DNA of 64,000 nucleotides from Tubiluchus corallicola (GCA_030141605.1 JAQGDQ010000716.1:1-64000); one strand, 5' to 3'. Counted from the first letter of the stretch, positions 25,453-39,462 are shown. A program made the numbers and translations. The notes: a model not told the origin generated them from the sequence alone.

Positions 25453-26488
25453 TTAATTGATTTTCTGCATAACTCTTAAAATTTCTTCCCTCCTTCCACG
25501 ATGTGTATCTTTCAATGCGTCGAAAACGTTCCAGTTTGCTGTAAGATGCATCAGTCTTTCATTTCCATAATATCTACCTGCATTCCAAGCAATATAGTTT
25601 TCACCTTTGTGTGTATCCACTTGCAAAAAGAAAAATCCAAAATTTTTAACTAAACACCAAGCCTGAGCCATTGCTTCAAGATCACCACTTGGATTCAAAG
25701 CATCTCCATATCGTCCAAGTCCACTGTGTTCTATTGATGAATAACTGATTCCAAAATCGAACAATGGCTTCCCTTTTTCCAGATATTTTTGTGCCAGCTT
25801 TTGAGGTGAAATTGTGGTGATCCTGGGATGTGTTGACATTGGGTCGTTATAGTCTACTGTTGTTACATGTGATGCATTGAAGTTCAGCAAAAGAGCTTCG
25901 ATCCAGGGGTGTATTGTTCCAATAACAAAGCCATCTTTTCCCTCAATTACCTCTTTGTACAAGCTCAATGCTTTTACAACATTTCTGCTTGCAGGGAACC
26001 CATAAGGCGAAATATTTTTCCCTTCCAACACGCTATTTTGTAATTTCGAAATAAATGAAGTGTTAAAGAGATTCTTTTTAGATTCAGGTAAGACCTCTGC
26101 AAAATACCAATTTCGTATGGGCATCTTACCATACATTGTAAATTCACCCAGCAGTTCTGGGGGTGGTTCTCGTGGAGGAGGCCACTGATCTGACGGGGTT
26201 TCTAAGAGCAGCCTTTTCATAGTCGCTTGGCAGTCATAATGTTTATGTAGCACTGGATAGTCTAGACCCACTGTTCGCCGGAAGTGTTGTGTGTTTATAT
26301 CACAGGGGTCTCCACATGGGATATCATCTTTAGTTGAATAATTTAAAGAAAGTCTCTTGAAAGAATCTTCCGTAACCCTTTCCTCTTCATTAACAATAGT
26401 AATGTACATCATCTTGTATGTTCCCATAAATGTGCAAAATACAAAAATCGGGGCAAATAAAAGATTTCTTGTTCCTCGCCAGTAACAC
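25453..26488 (-). CDS. DUF268 protein, gene A (main exon)
   Basis: The exon follows a TTTGTATTACAG acceptor (26491/26489) and stays open for ~344 codons, so an upstream exon probably supplies the start. Near the N-terminus NLLFAPIFVFCTFMGTYKM is a likely membrane anchor. Counting from the in-intron Met, FVIGTIHPWIEA (191-202), VTTVDYND (212-219), FDFGISYSSIEHSGLGRYGD (247-266) and WNAGRYYG (305-312) are typical of DUF268 (PF03269). The first two blocks resemble glycine-loop and acidic motifs of class I SAM methyltransferases. Enzymatic activity is unproven, and methylation of secretory glycans is inference. Gene B at 49320 is ~90% identical by eye and inverted. Homology between the two extends upstream and ~300 bp downstream. 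Confidence 0.85.
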
Positions 26489-26987
26489 CTGTAATACAAA
26501 GCATAAGTGTTATTAGAACTAATTTAAATAACTTAAAACTGTAAAGACTGGCTGCTAAATATTAACCTGGTTTAATATTAATGGTTTAGCTTGTTAGCCT
26601 TGCTGAAGGACAGGTATGAATTTAGTTTAAGCATTATAATAATTATGCTTTCTTAAATATTTATAACAAAAGTTGATTTCTTCTCACTTGCATAACAACA
26701 AGTCTGAATGTAGTAACCTGAGTTTCTGCTAACTGTTTTTTGAAACTAGATTATCATTGTGACGAATTTGTACTAGCAGATAGTGTAATAATGGGCAACA
26801 GAAGGCGCGCAGATGCATATATGTTTTCTATGAAGTTGAGGTCACTAAGTTCTTAAAGGTTATCCACATGGTATCGACCACAATTTTTACATAGTATTGA
26901 GCATTAAATCTTGTAAAATGGAATTTATAACGGTGTTGCAGATGATATTTGAGTCATGGTTTCAGCTGGTATTGTGTTCAGTTCCTG

Positions 26988-28134
26988 GTGGAGAGTGTCG
27001 CGGGAAATGGCACGAATCTGTGTAACTTTATCGTACAGTGCTGAAGACTGCGGCTATTGTAGAAAAAGAGTTCTGTAGTAATTTTACTCGCTTACAACAT
27101 GTGCTAAAAGGAAAGTAATTTACGATTATTGGCTCCCATTCTACAGACTGCACACCATGACTGAGTTGAGGTAGCCGTGAGTGGCTCATGTTTAGCCTGC
27201 AGTTTCTCCATAAAATAGAATAGACGTGAAGCCAAATGGCAACGGTACCTGCACAGCTGAAATTCTCTGTTCCAGGCACAGGGAAACACAAGTAAAGCCT
27301 AGTAGTGTAATTTGTTATGGTGCAAACAAAGCAGTTGTCACTTTTTGTTCAAAAATCTATTATTAATTTGTCTACAAAAGCAAATGTGTTACATAAGACT
27401 TTCTGCTATTTTACAAGAAAGTCTATTATGCGGGAGCACATTAGTATAATAATATGTCAAACAATGTAATCGTTGTTCAGGGAAAGCAGGTTTTCATGAA
27501 CATGTATGAAATGCAGCAAAAACTCTGAAGTTGATCAGGTCCACTTGAAAGTTTTTTACTTCGTTTTTTCCACAATTGCATCTTCGGGCACCACACACAT
27601 CAACTGTTTCTTAAGACTCAACAGAACGTTACAGGCATTTTGAGAAAATCCAAAATATACTGGAAGTTGGGGAAAGACGGACTGTGGCTATTATCTGCTA
27701 ATAAGTTGTTAAATAACAATGATATGCTCACACATATTGGCACAACTACTTTTTCGTTTCTCGTATAACGTTTATTACAGTAGCACGTGTGTCAAGCATA
27801 ACATAGGAACTATTAGAAAACTCGGAAAAGTTTGTAATATGGATTTTTATCTTTTTTGCGCACATGGAATAATCTACCTCATTTTGATGTAATACACTAT
27901 AAGACTCTATCTTTAATTTATGGCTACGTCTAAAACACAATTTTATAATATTCACTCATATGGCAGCTTTAAGGTTTTAGAAATAGGTTGACAATAATAT
28001 GATATTGGAACCATATCATATGCCGTGGATTGGCATTCTAATGTATGTAAAATGCAACATTATAATAGGCACGACAGCTGTTAGACAGGGTAATAATGTA
28101 ACGTCTAAAACCCCGTGTATGGTCTTAACTTTTT
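26988..28134 (-). promoter_or_regulatory. Upstream region of DUF268 gene A (probable source of 845-1990)
   Basis: The region begins about 500 bp upstream of the gene A exon. Its reverse complement is nearly identical to 845-1990. Patches also match 46430-47890 upstream of gene B, for example ACATTAGAATGCA, GATATGGTTCCAATAT and ACCATAACAAATTACA. It presumably contains intron, first exon and/or promoter of gene A, but none can be delimited by eye. Short frames within it (69 and 87 codons) lack homology to proteins I know. Confidence 0.5.
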
Positions 28135-28552
28135 ATTTCCATGCTGTAACGTTTTATTATCAGTTTCTAGTTCTACATGTTTAATAAACTTTGCGCTATT
28201 CTCTGCATAAAATAAATTCAAAATCTTTTTAACTGAATTTAAAATCTTACTAATAATTAGAACCTTCCTATATCTGCTTCTGTTATGTCAAATTCTTGAG
28301 CATTTTTGATTTGATTGTGATTTGTGATTTAAGAAATGTCATTTGTGAAAAAAATGTATGTAGCCAGGTTTCAGCTTCAATTTTTGAACTTCAAAATAAA
28401 ATTTTTCCTCTAATCCTTCCGTTTATTACCGGTGCTTCGATTCCGAAAACAAAGAAAAAAATTGGGTCAATAAACAAAAACTTTCTTCTAAACTTTTCGT
28501 ATGATGTATGAACTGTTAAGAATGACTGATTCGTTAATATTATATTGTGTAA

Positions 28553-28590
28553 TAATAATAATAATACTATTAAATAATAATAATAATAAC

Positions 28591-28630
<40 letters not shown>

Positions 28631-28654
28631 GTAATAATAATAATAATAATAATA

Positions 28655-28727
<73 letters not shown>

Positions 28728-28730
28728 TAA
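28553..28730. repeat. (AAT)n-(ATT)n compound palindrome
   Basis: About 28 AAT-type units run directly into about 24 ATT units at 28657, giving a long near-perfect inverted repeat with almost no loop. Confidence 0.93.
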
Positions 28731-28752
28731 TAATAATAAATAAATATATTAA

Positions 28753-28778
28753 GATACCAAGAATATTAATATAAGAGA
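28753..28778 (-). mobile_element. Helitron 5' terminal remnant
   Basis: The minus strand reads TCTCTTATATTAATATTC, a shortened form of the family 5' end. It starts immediately after the CTAG of the next element (28779-28782). Confidence 0.6.
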
Positions 28779-29841
28779 CTAGCCAAACCCCACAAAAAGA
28801 ATTTTGTGCACAAATCAACACACAACCCACACCACACCACTCCACCTCATCACACCACACTGCACCACACCATACCACTCCACCTCATCGCACCACACTG
28901 CACCACACAATACCACCGCACCGCACCACACCATACCACCTACACCATAATACTCCACCACATCACACCGCACAGCACCACACCATAACACCACACTGCA
29001 CCACACCACCCACCCACCTACACACCACACCACCCACACCATACCACTCCACCACATCACACCACACTGCACCATACCACTGCAGCACACCGCACCACCC
29101 ACACACCACACAACACCACACCACCCACACCATACAACTCCACCACATCACACCACACTGCACCACACCATACCACTCCACCACATCACACCACACTGCA
29201 CCACACCATACCACTGCACCACCCACGCACTACTCCACACCACCCACACCATAATACTCCACCACATCACACCGCACAGCACCACACCATAACACCACAC
29301 TGCACCACACCACTCGCCCACCTACACGCCACACCACCCACAGCATACCACTCCACCACATCACATCACACCGCACCACACCATACCACTGCAGCACACC
29401 ACACCACCCACACACCACACCACATCACCCACACCATACGACTCCACCACATCACACCACACTGCACCACACCATACCACTGCACTGCACCACCCACACA
29501 CCACACCACACCACCCACACCATAATACTCCACCACATCACACCGCACTGCACCACAACACCCACACACCATGCCACCCACTCCATACCACACTACCCAC
29601 ACCACACCCCACACACCCTATCACCCCACCACACCATCCATAGCACAACACACAAAGCACACCACCACCACACCATATCAAATCCACCACCTCACGTGGT
29701 GATCATGATGTTAATGATGATGATGATGATGGTGGCAACGATGACGACACCTATAGCACAAGCACCAACTGCACAGCATTACAACAAAACCATTCCAAAC
29801 ATTTTTCACAAAGTTGAAACTATGTGCTATAATATAATAAA
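28779..29841 (-). mobile_element. CACCAC-array Helitron-type element (H7)
   Basis: The same structure as 3806-4703: a CTAG end followed by T, GTGCACAAAATTC near the end, then a ~890-bp CACCAC-type array (28805-29695), a GATGAT tract and an AT-rich segment abutting the next Helitron. The array is about 190 bp longer than in the first cluster. Minus-strand Val/Cys/Gly/Trp-rich frames are array artefacts. Confidence 0.55.
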
Positions 29842-30594
29842 TAGCAAAGGCCCCGCAAAAGATTTTGCGTGAAAAACCACGTGTAATCAATAATACGCGA
29901 ACGTCCTACACAGTCCTCATTTATAACACAACGCCCGTAACATCCTGCCTACCGTTTGTTTAACTAACGCAAACCCGTAGCAGGCAGCTTTTTGCTGAAT
30001 TAAAGTTATAAGATTACAGCAGAGTACAATGGATGACGTCACGACAATGCCTTTGCGTCTGCAGTTTTCTAAGTGAAAATTGCCGAAAATAGAACTCCTA
30101 ATTAACTCGTTGATACTCCTCTCGGTGGACCTGCCCTAACATATAGCTCACATCATCGTGTAGCCCTGTCCTTCCTCTTTGTAAAGAGCCATATATCTCC
30201 TTCCGAGAGTCCCACCAGGCGCCGCTATTACGTTTTTTCCACAGGCTGTTTGGTCAAAATTTCGAAAAAATCGCGAGTTGTGTCCGGGAAAACGCCCGTT
30301 ACGGGGCGCCGTGGCCCTCTCGCGAATTCTAAATACGCCTATGACACCCACGCTGAACGGGCTATCTATCCATGGCCAGCACCACCCATGACCAATTTCC
30401 GTTCCCTAGATCTCAGACGTATAACTTTTGCAAAAACGGCCGAAAAAGGGCCATTTTTGGAGGTTTTTCGCCCCCATTCCTCCCGGTGGGCCCGATTCGA
30501 AAAATAAACCCCCAATGAGACGACACTAGATCGAGACCTTTCGTTTGATATATAGATCGCAAATGGTGCCCTCCTCCGGGCTGTAGCCTCGAAT

Positions 30595-30628
<34 letters not shown>

Positions 30629-30652
30629 AAGAATATTAACATAAGAGTATAG

Positions 30653-30653
<1 letters not shown>
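29842..30653 (-). mobile_element. Non-autonomous Helitron, full-length copy (H8)
   Basis: 5' TCTATACTCTTATGTTAA preceded by A on the minus strand; 3' hairpin (CGCAAAATCTTTTGCG) and CTA. 812 bp, with (TA)n near the 5' end and TGACGTCA at 30034-30041. The (AAT)n tract at 30654-30705 begins directly at its 5' terminus. Confidence 0.75.
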
Positions 30654-30705
<52 letters not shown>

Positions 30706-30755
30706 CATAATAATAACGATCATGATAATGATAATAAATGTAATAATAATAACAA
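30654..30755. repeat. (AAT)n microsatellite
   Basis: AAT units grading into ATAATGAT words, abutting the Helitron end. Confidence 0.85.
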
Positions 30756-30759
30756 TATA

Positions 30760-33700
30760 AACCGAGAACTTTACCTGTCTAATCTTCCAAGTATCCTCAT
30801 CCCCACTTCTGTCTAGCACAAAATCACGTACAATCAGTTGTTTACCCAAGAGCAGTCATGTTCGATCTGTAATGACAGTAACAGTTTGAAATCTTGTCAG
30901 TCGCTGTGTAACTTTTCTGCAATTCTGAGTTTAAAAATCAGAAGCAACTTCCGTATCATGTGATGTTCCTGAGAGTCTTTCCCTTATAGGAATTTTAATA
31001 TAATAGGCCTGATTAGACGAGTCTGTGCATGCGAAAACACGAACCAAATATCTTATAGAAAACTATTTTCTTTCAGGTTTCGCCATGTTTACCGTTGCGT
31101 TGCAGCCTCTTCACAGCATCGTAGTTAAACGAAAATCAGATTTCGTACAATGAGTGAAAGTACCAAGACTTCTGCCCTGCAAATTGTTATATAAAGATTA
31201 AGGTTTGCGCAATATTGTTTATTGTTGTTGCTGTTGTTGTTGTTGTAAATGATATTTTTGTTGTTGATGATTTTTTGCTGTTGTTATTGTCATTGCCACT
31301 GTTTCTGCAGAATGGACATTTAGAAGTGGTTGACGTCTCGGAAAAATTAATCTGTCTAATTCGGTAAGAAACAGCAATTCTTCAAAGCGAGTAACATAAT
31401 GTCAACTAAATCTTACACTCGAACCACCTCTAATCCCTCAAGAAACATTCAAATTACATCGAATAGCTTTCATTCGACTGCATTTACAAGAACATCGTTT
31501 GGAAATTGAAGCAGACAGGTGGAGCCACCAACAACGAGAACATAGATTATGCCCATGTGAATCTATACAAACAGAAAAACATATTAATAAGCTGTTCTCA
31601 AACTGATCACTTAAGAAGGCAGTTCACCGATGTAGACTTCGGATCATTAACTTCAATATTGTCTTGCAAAAATCATTTAAAAGTTGTTATCTTTTTCTGA
31701 AAGTGTTTGAGTAGTGTGTGTATACATTTAAGTTAAACTACATTGTGTGAATTAATAGTTTAATAGTGAAGCAGTGTTTGGATGTCGTGTAATGTAACTT
31801 TGTAAACACTGTGGAGTAATTCTGTGTTACCACACCATTGTTAAATATATGTTTTGTTGTAAAAAACTAGTCAACAAAAACTACTACTGCTACTAGCAAA
31901 ACATTTACATCATTTTTTAGTTACATCATCAATTTACATCAATTTACATCATCAATTGTAGTTACAACTGTAGGAATGCATTGAGGCGGGAAAGGAATCT
32001 GCCATTACTGAATTTGAATTCATGAAAAGAAACCTGTAGATTGAGGAAGAAGCATTAGAAATGGCGATGAGTGCTCGTGAAGGCCATTCTAATAAGTTTC
32101 TTAAATTTGGTTGACTTAAGATAATCAAATCAACAAGAATTCAACTCGTTCGGTGAGTGAAAGATGATACCTCAATAATTAATAGTATAATAAAGTGTTT
32201 ATTATCACGAAGACATTAGTCCGTTCTTTACACTGTTTCTGCAAGACTTACTCACAGGTAATTCAATAAAACCATCAAACAACTCTAAAAAGACACTGAT
32301 ATGACACTAAAATGGTGAATTCTTAACTGACCGTCCATTCAAAAAGACATTCCTTTCTCAAGTGAAAAGACGTGGGCGGATGTGGCGTGATGAGTATCAA
32401 CCTACCGAAGAATTTGACGAAATTCCAGACTCTCAGTACGACTTGACAAAAAGCTATCCCAGTTATATATAATTGTTATGAGGGAAACAAAGTCATAGAT
32501 CATCAATATTAAATCGGCTTCGGTCACAGTGACAAGCATAATACGACAGGGAGAGTACTGTTCAACCAGATGCTTTTTGCTGTCAATGTTAATGACAGAA
32601 GCCTTCTTAAGCAAACCAGTAAATTAACGACAATCATTGAGGTTGACCTTGAACAAAGGTCAGAGGTCAACACACAGCGGTCCCTTCCTCCCACATGAGT
32701 TCTGTGGGTTTCGTTATCCTTGCTTGTATATTTTTAGAGCTATTAAGCAAAACGTAACAGTGTAATATACACAATGAAGTTCCAGAAGCTTTGTTGTGGC
32801 AAAATCTTTATAACTACAAGTAAGCCTGCTAGTACGGTACAGTATGAAAAAATACTGTACTTGGTACATTGAAAAAATACCGTACAGTGCTTCCGTACAG
32901 TACCTGCAAAATTGAATCGTATCGCATTTGTACGATAAAATACGTTTCGTGCCCTAACTTACAAGTCTAACGAACTATTAAGCGAAACGTTTACAGAAAA
33001 AATAAGTTAACAAATAACTGTATTCGTCCTTAACAGTACCAAGTGTGTATCTGCGAACGTTTTGGAAATATAAGCCTCCAAAATGGAGGACCATTTCGTG
33101 ACCTTTTAGTGACCTTTTACAAAAACGTCCAGAATGCTGTTGTTAGGAATCATTCCTGAACGTTTTGCAGCTGTATCCAGTCAATCCCCTTTTTTCTTCT
33201 CACAGACTACTAGTCTGTGGCCTCGATATATGCCATTTTGCGAGCTTTGTTGCTCGCGGATTTTTATTCAATAAAGAACAATGCTTAAACTTGTGTGTTT
33301 GACAAACTCGGCCCGGTCTCAGTGCAACAATCTACGCCAGACATAACAGATCAAACCAATAAAAAGCTGTGATTTTATCACTTATCATCTGGTATTAACC
33401 CGTTAACTATTACTTTGACTGGCATTGACTTCTCCATGCAAGATCTGTTGTGCGCGGGAAAATTTTGACTGCAACAATTTCCATCAGACAATAATGCAGA
33501 GATCCCAGGGCATTATTGATGTTCAGATTAAACACTAAGGCACTTTACAATCAGTCGATTTAATACTAATTAAGATAAAATTAATGTAGCAGCCATAAAA
33601 CGACATGCAAAAGAATTGGCGATATTAAACAGTGTGTTGGGATTCTACTGTGATGGAGAGGCCAAGCAATGTAATCTGGTAACTTTTAAAGCACAGACTA

Positions 33701-34190
33701 ATTAAAACGACTTCTAAACTTTTATGCATTTTAGTCAGAGCATTGAATGATTGAAAACAAAGTCATATATAGATAACTGTAGTAATTATCCAAATATGAC
33801 CTAATGGTTAGTTTACCTTTAATTACGTTTGTTAAATTTAAAATCAAATGTGTCAGAAAAAAATGCAAGTTGAGAAAATGTGACGAAGCTCCGAAGTTAA
33901 ATGAAGTTGAGTAAACACTTAATGATAACATTTCCTTTATGTGGAGAATGTGGTAGTAAAGAGTCTTAGCTCAGTACAAAGAACAATTGTCTTAGACAAA
34001 ACATTAAATTAATGTCCATAGAAAAATACGAAAATGCTTTTTCTGATAAAAGTTGCTCAAAATAGGAACATCAGTGTCTATGTAGGAAAGCTGTCATATT
34101 CAAGGTTGGTCATTAACCAGAAACTCTCACGCTGGTAAAATTGCAGTAGGATCTCCTTAACCAGCTTTGCGTGAAGGAAGCAAACAGATT
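30760..34190. other. 3.4 kb without a recognisable gene
   Basis: Only short frames. 31215-31290 is TTG-rich. 32835-32905 is rich in GTAC palindromes such as TACGGTACAGTA and ACTGTAC. 33139-33352 has a TGTT...AACA outline with an AATAAA near 33271, which might be a short LTR, but no target duplication is clear. Confidence 0.4.
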
Positions 34191-34194
34191 ATTA

Positions 34195-34690
34195 TAATTG
34201 TTCTTTGCGGGAGGGCGCAAGATGGGGTTTAGATAAATACTTCACCGAGATTTATAATTAAGCTGCTCTTTTGTGTGCAGAGAGCAGGTCTGAAGTGGTC
34301 AAAAGCGGGGCTCATTATTTTGTCGGCATTTTTCGACCATTATAGAGGAAATTGTTGAAGATTACAATCTTTCTTTGTGTGCAGGGCGTGAACTCAAATA
34401 CTTTATGGGATTTACAAAACCATTATAAGCTGCTCTTTGAGTGGAGAAAGCATCTCAGGTGGTCTGTAATTTGTTTTATTCTAATCGTCGCAGCTTTGAG
34501 TGCAGGGCGTGAACTGCGTCTCAACTCAAATACTTTACAGGATTTACATTATAAGCTGCTCTTTGAGTGGAGAAAGCATCTCAGGTGGTCTGTAATTTGG
34601 CAAGTTTTATTCTAATCGTCGCAGCTTTAAAAGCAAAGATGAAGTAAACTAATCATACGCATCATTTCCCCTCAGGATTTAAAAAAAAAT
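34195..34690 (-). repeat. Dispersed repeat, minus fragment with ~160-bp units
   Basis: The reverse complement matches the tandem-unit end of repeats D and R. For example, GCAAAGATGAAGTAAACT near 34635 mirrors the block at 10670. A GGGAGGGCGCAA near 34210 mirrors TTGCGCCCTCCC at about 6535. Two units carry GTGGAGAAAGCATCTCAGG. Confidence 0.6.
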
Positions 34691-35159
34691 CGCAGGTGCA
34701 AACTGGATTGACAAGTAGCTTTTGTAGAGTGAAAATTAGGGGTGGAATATTCTGCCAAAAAAGGAGCGCACAAAGACAAAGAAACGATTACTACTTCAAT
34801 TATTAAATTATTAATTATGAAATTAAACTGCGCAAGCATGCAATTTTCAGTTGCTCAACTAGAAGTTTTTTAATGTGTTGAACAACTAAAATCCATGAAA
34901 GCTTGCAGACATATGCAACTAAAAATTGCGCAAATTTCAGTCTGCGTCTGAAAAGTTTAGTTGCTCAACTGTTTTACTTGAGTGAGCACAGACAGGCAAT
35001 TTTTACCAAACACAATTGTTAAAGGAAGACAAGATGATTTTTAACATACTACCCCATTTTCAATTCCGATAAAAGTATACATTTTAACACAATTGATACT
35101 GCAAAAATATTTCTGATAATTAAATTATAAATTAAAAACTTGATTAATGGCGGGCGAGC

Positions 35160-36440
35160 ACAACTATTGATGAAATCACAAGTGGTCAAAGGGGGGGGGG
35201 GTCATTATTTTCTGCGCTTTTTCCATCATTACTGAATTCCTGACGGAGATTATTGAAGATTAAAATCGTTCTCTGTGCGCAGGGCGTGAGCCGCGTCTCA
35301 GCTAAACAATTTCAACTAACCTCCTCTTCGTGTGTAGAGAGCAGGTCTCAAGTGGTCAAAAGCGGGGGTCAATATTTTCTGCGCTTTTTCCATCATTACT
35401 GAATTCCTGGGGGAGATTATTGAAGATTAAAATCGCTCTCTGTGCGCAGGGCGTGAACCGCGTCTCAGCTGAACACATTTCAACTAACCTCCTCTTCGTG
35501 TGTAGAGAGCAGGTCTCAAGTGGTCAAAAGCGGGGGTCATTATTTTCTGCGCTTTTTCCATCATTACTGAATTCCTGACGGAGATTATTGAAGATTAAAA
35601 TCGTTCTCTGTGCGCAGGGCGTGAACTGCATCTCCGCTCAACACATTTCAACTAACCTCCTCTTCGTGTGTAGAGAGCAGGTCTCAAGTGGGTAGAAAGC
35701 GGGGGTCATTATTTTCTGCGCTTTTTCCATTATTACTGAATTCCTGGAGGAGATTATTGAAGATTAAAATCGCTCTCTGTGCGCAGGGCGTGAACCGCGT
35801 CTCCGCTCAACACATTTTAACAAACCTCCTCTTCGTGTGCAGAGAGCATGTCTCAAGTGGGTTGCAAGCGGGGAGGGGGGGTTGTTCTTTTGAAAGATTT
35901 TAAAGCATCACAGCCTTGTGAGTGAAGTTGAAGTAAACTAATCATACAGGAAACAGAATTAAGTAAAGAGAATTTAAAAACTATTTATAAAAGGTCACAA
36001 ACTGCTGGGTCAAAATAGTTTTGTATTGTTTTACCGCCCCGTTCCCCCGCCAAGTTCGAAACAGGGCGAGAGGAAGCGGTTCGAAAACTACATCCTGGAA
36101 CGAGGTTAATAATCCAAACAACTGGGAGAAATTTACCAGCTTTGAAAGAGCGGCATAAGCCCCGTCCAACATATTTGACTAACTTTGTCAAATTTAAATG
36201 TTAATATTTGAAAGAATCTTTGTAATAGAAATAAACAAATAACTGATTAAAAATAAAACAAAAAAGAGAGTCTACCCTTGAATGCTTACCACTCCCTCAC
36301 ATTGACACCGAAACTGTTGGGAGACAAGTCCTGGAAGGGGAGGTGCAGGCTTGTCCTGTTTGGAGGTCAAACTCCAGCAACCACTGGACTAAAGGAAACA
36401 GAATGAGGCACTTATATTTATAGACTTTGCACAGGTGAAA
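35160..36440 (-). repeat. Dispersed repeat R, minus copy with five tandem units
   Basis: Units of ~170 bp (35160-35890) contain CTCAAGTGGTCAAAAGCGGG, TTTCTGCGCTTTTTCCAT and GTGCGCAGGGCGTGAAC. The flank 35900-36440 is the inverted counterpart of 5530-6080, including CAGGAAACAGAATTAAGTAA against the TTACTCAATTCTGTTTCCTG-type stretch near 6048. Reading frames in the units are repeated and short. Confidence 0.7.
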
Positions 36441-36750
36441 TAGGCAGGTATTTGAATTTGAGCCAATCAGAAGGTAGGATTTTATGCAGGTAAGATTATT
36501 AAATTTTGATCTCCAGGGGTGAAATTTTGAAATAAGTTTGATACCCAGCGCATACTCAGAATCCTTGAGTGATTGAAAGTTTGAAAGCAAAACAGGACTA
36601 AGCTCAGCCCTGCAACAATAGACTCATGCAGCAAATGATACAAAAATGATTACAAGCACCATATCTTCATGGATTTTTTATTTTCGACTTTTTAAACATT
36701 TCATACTGTGCTGCACGCTTAAAAAAATTCGTCGACATACTTGCATAACT

Positions 36751-36798
36751 TATTATTATTATTATTATTATTGTTATCATTATTATTATTATTATTAA

Positions 36799-36853
<55 letters not shown>

Positions 36854-36905
36854 GTTATCATTATTATTATTATTATTAATATTATTATTATTATTATTAT
36901 TATTT
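36751..36905. repeat. (TTA)n microsatellite with internal duplication
   Basis: TTA units with a TGTTATCATTATTATTATT interruption that appears twice, at about 36771 and 36852, so the tract has itself duplicated. Confidence 0.9.
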
Positions 36906-37799
36906 TTTATGCACACGAAATAAATACATGAGAAAAAAGTAAACAGTGAAATTTTATAGCTATAATCAATATGAAGTTTGTGTCTACCACTGTGTGCCAT
37001 ATGTGACAGCAAGGAACTAAATCCTTGGACTGGCCACTGCCTGTCATACATCAAGTAGTTGAGCTAAAAAAAATTACGCATTAAGAAATTATACAAAAGA
37101 AACAAAAGTATAAGAATTTACAAAATACTAACAATTTACAAAAATTTACAGTTTATTTAAATCTACAAATAGGAACTACGACGAACTGACAACGCAGCGT
37201 TACCCACGCATAAAGTCACCTAAAATTAAAGCTTTAAAAGGGAAGAAAAGGCTATTTTAAAATATACCAAAAAAACGTTCCATACAAAGTTGTATTTCTT
37301 TGTGTTACACTAACCTGCTTGAAAGACTTATGTAATTCAAAAAGAAAATTCTTAATAATTTAAAAAAGTTCGCGCCACCTGGTAAAACGACACTGACATG
37401 CCATCCCAGTGTGCACCACTGATTCACCAAAATCATATTATTGATGTTATTAACATATAAATTAATTTAAACGTTTACATAGTTAGTGAAGAGTACGCCA
37501 AGAAGGCTCTGATTATTCTTTCAAACTTTACTCAATGTCATCAAATGTTATTCAAAACAACACCCACAAATGGCAACACCAAACGGTCATCATTGGACTT
37601 TAAATTTACAAGTTTTATACTGCGTTACTGCTAACGCAAGCTCTTTGCGTAATAAGACATCACGAAAGTGATATAATATTTCAAGACGCTTTTTATAAAT
37701 TATTTATGAAAAGTGGTTTCTCGTGCTTTTAAAGCCGCGTGTGTAGAACTGTGCACTACGTACCTACTGTACCAGCTATTTTTTAGCTTTCTGTTCTTT

Positions 37800-37928
<129 letters not shown>

Positions 37929-38235
37929 ACTAACATGTACCATATACGGACCGTGTTTTAACAATATTTAACTATTACTTAGGTTTTTTTATATTAATAT
38001 GCGTCGTTTGAATGAATTTTATTAGAAAAATACATTTTATTGTTTAACTATGATTATGTTCGTTTAATGATAATGACGTTGTTGATAATGATGACAACAA
38101 TGGTGACAGCATGTATTTAATGCAAGGAATGAAAGCAAAGATAAAACTTTTTTAAAATCTTTTTATTTGTTTGAGATATAATTTCATTGTTGCTTGAGAT
38201 CAACGAACAAAGAAAAGATATCATAGCCGTTGCCG

Positions 38236-38897
38236 TTGCCGTTGCAGTTGCTGACATTGTTATTCCTACTATCATTATTTTAGTTGCTGACATTGTTATT
38301 CAAATTATCATTATTTCAGTTGCTGACATTGTTATTCAAATTATCATTATTTCAGTTGATGACATTGTTATTCCCACTATCATTATTTTAGCTGATAACA
38401 TTGTTATTCCCACTATCATTATTTCAGTTGCTGACATTGTTATTCCCACTATCATTATTTTAGTTGCTGACATTGTTATTCTCACTATCATTATTTTAGT
38501 TGCTGACATTGTTATTCCCACTATCATTATTTTAGCTGATAACATTGTTATTCCCACTATCATTATTTTAGTTGCTGACATTGTTATTCCCACTGTCATT
38601 ATTTTAGTTGCTGACATTGTTATTCCCACTATCATTATTTTATTTGCTGACATTGTTATTCCCACTATCCTTATTTTAGTTGCTGACATTGTTATTCACA
38701 CAATCATTATTTTAGTTGTAACATTGTTATTCCCACTATCATTATTTTAGCTGATAACATTGTTATTCCCACTATCATTATTTTAGTTGATGGCATTGTT
38801 ATTCCCACTATCATTATTTTAGTTGCTGACATTGTTATTCCCACTATCATTATTTTAGTTGACGACATTGTTATTCACACTATGATTATTTTAGTTG
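38236..38897. repeat. 36-bp minisatellite, ~18 units
   Basis: The unit contains GTTGCTGACATTGTTATTCC and CACTATCATTATTTTA. Because 36 is a multiple of three, one plus frame is open as a hydrophobic 12-residue repeat (VADIVIPTIIIL). There is no start context, splice signal or non-repeat domain, so I treat it as non-coding. Its right end joins a Helitron internal fragment. Confidence 0.9.
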
Positions 38898-38899
38898 CT

Positions 38900-39166
38900 G
38901 ATATCTCCTTCCGAGAGTCCCACCAGGCGCCGCTAGAGCGTTGTTTCTGCAGGTTGTTTGACCAAAACTTTTCTAAGAAATCGCGAGTTGGGTCCGGGAA
39001 AACGCCCGTTACGGGACGCCGTGGCCTTCTCGCAAATTCTAAATACACATATGACACCCAGCGCTGAACGGGCTATCTATCCATAGGCAGCACCTATGGT
39101 CCGTTCCCCTTCTTCAGATGTCAGGCATATAACTTTTGCAAAAAACGGCCAAAAAATGGCCATTTT

Positions 39167-39170
<4 letters not shown>
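38900..39170 (-). mobile_element. Internal Helitron fragment
   Basis: This matches the core of the Helitron family (ATATCTCCTTCCGAGAGTCC to CGGCCAAAAAATGGCC) in the same orientation as H2. It lacks both termini and is sandwiched between the 36-bp minisatellite and the GA tract. Confidence 0.7.
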
Positions 39171-39207
<37 letters not shown>

Positions 39208-39241
39208 GGGGACAGACATAGAGAGAGACTGACAACGGTAG

Positions 39242-39300
<59 letters not shown>

Positions 39301-39316
39301 GAGAGGGGGGGAGAGG

Positions 39317-39368
<52 letters not shown>

Positions 39369-39431
39369 TTGGAGAGAGAGAAAGGGAGAGAGAAAGAGTT
39401 GGAGAGAGAGAAAGGGAGAGAGAAAGAGTTG

Positions 39432-39462
<31 letters not shown>

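Noticed and set aside
33139-33352. Short LTR (TGTT...AACA with AATAAA)
   Set aside because: No flanking target duplication or second copy in the window was seen.
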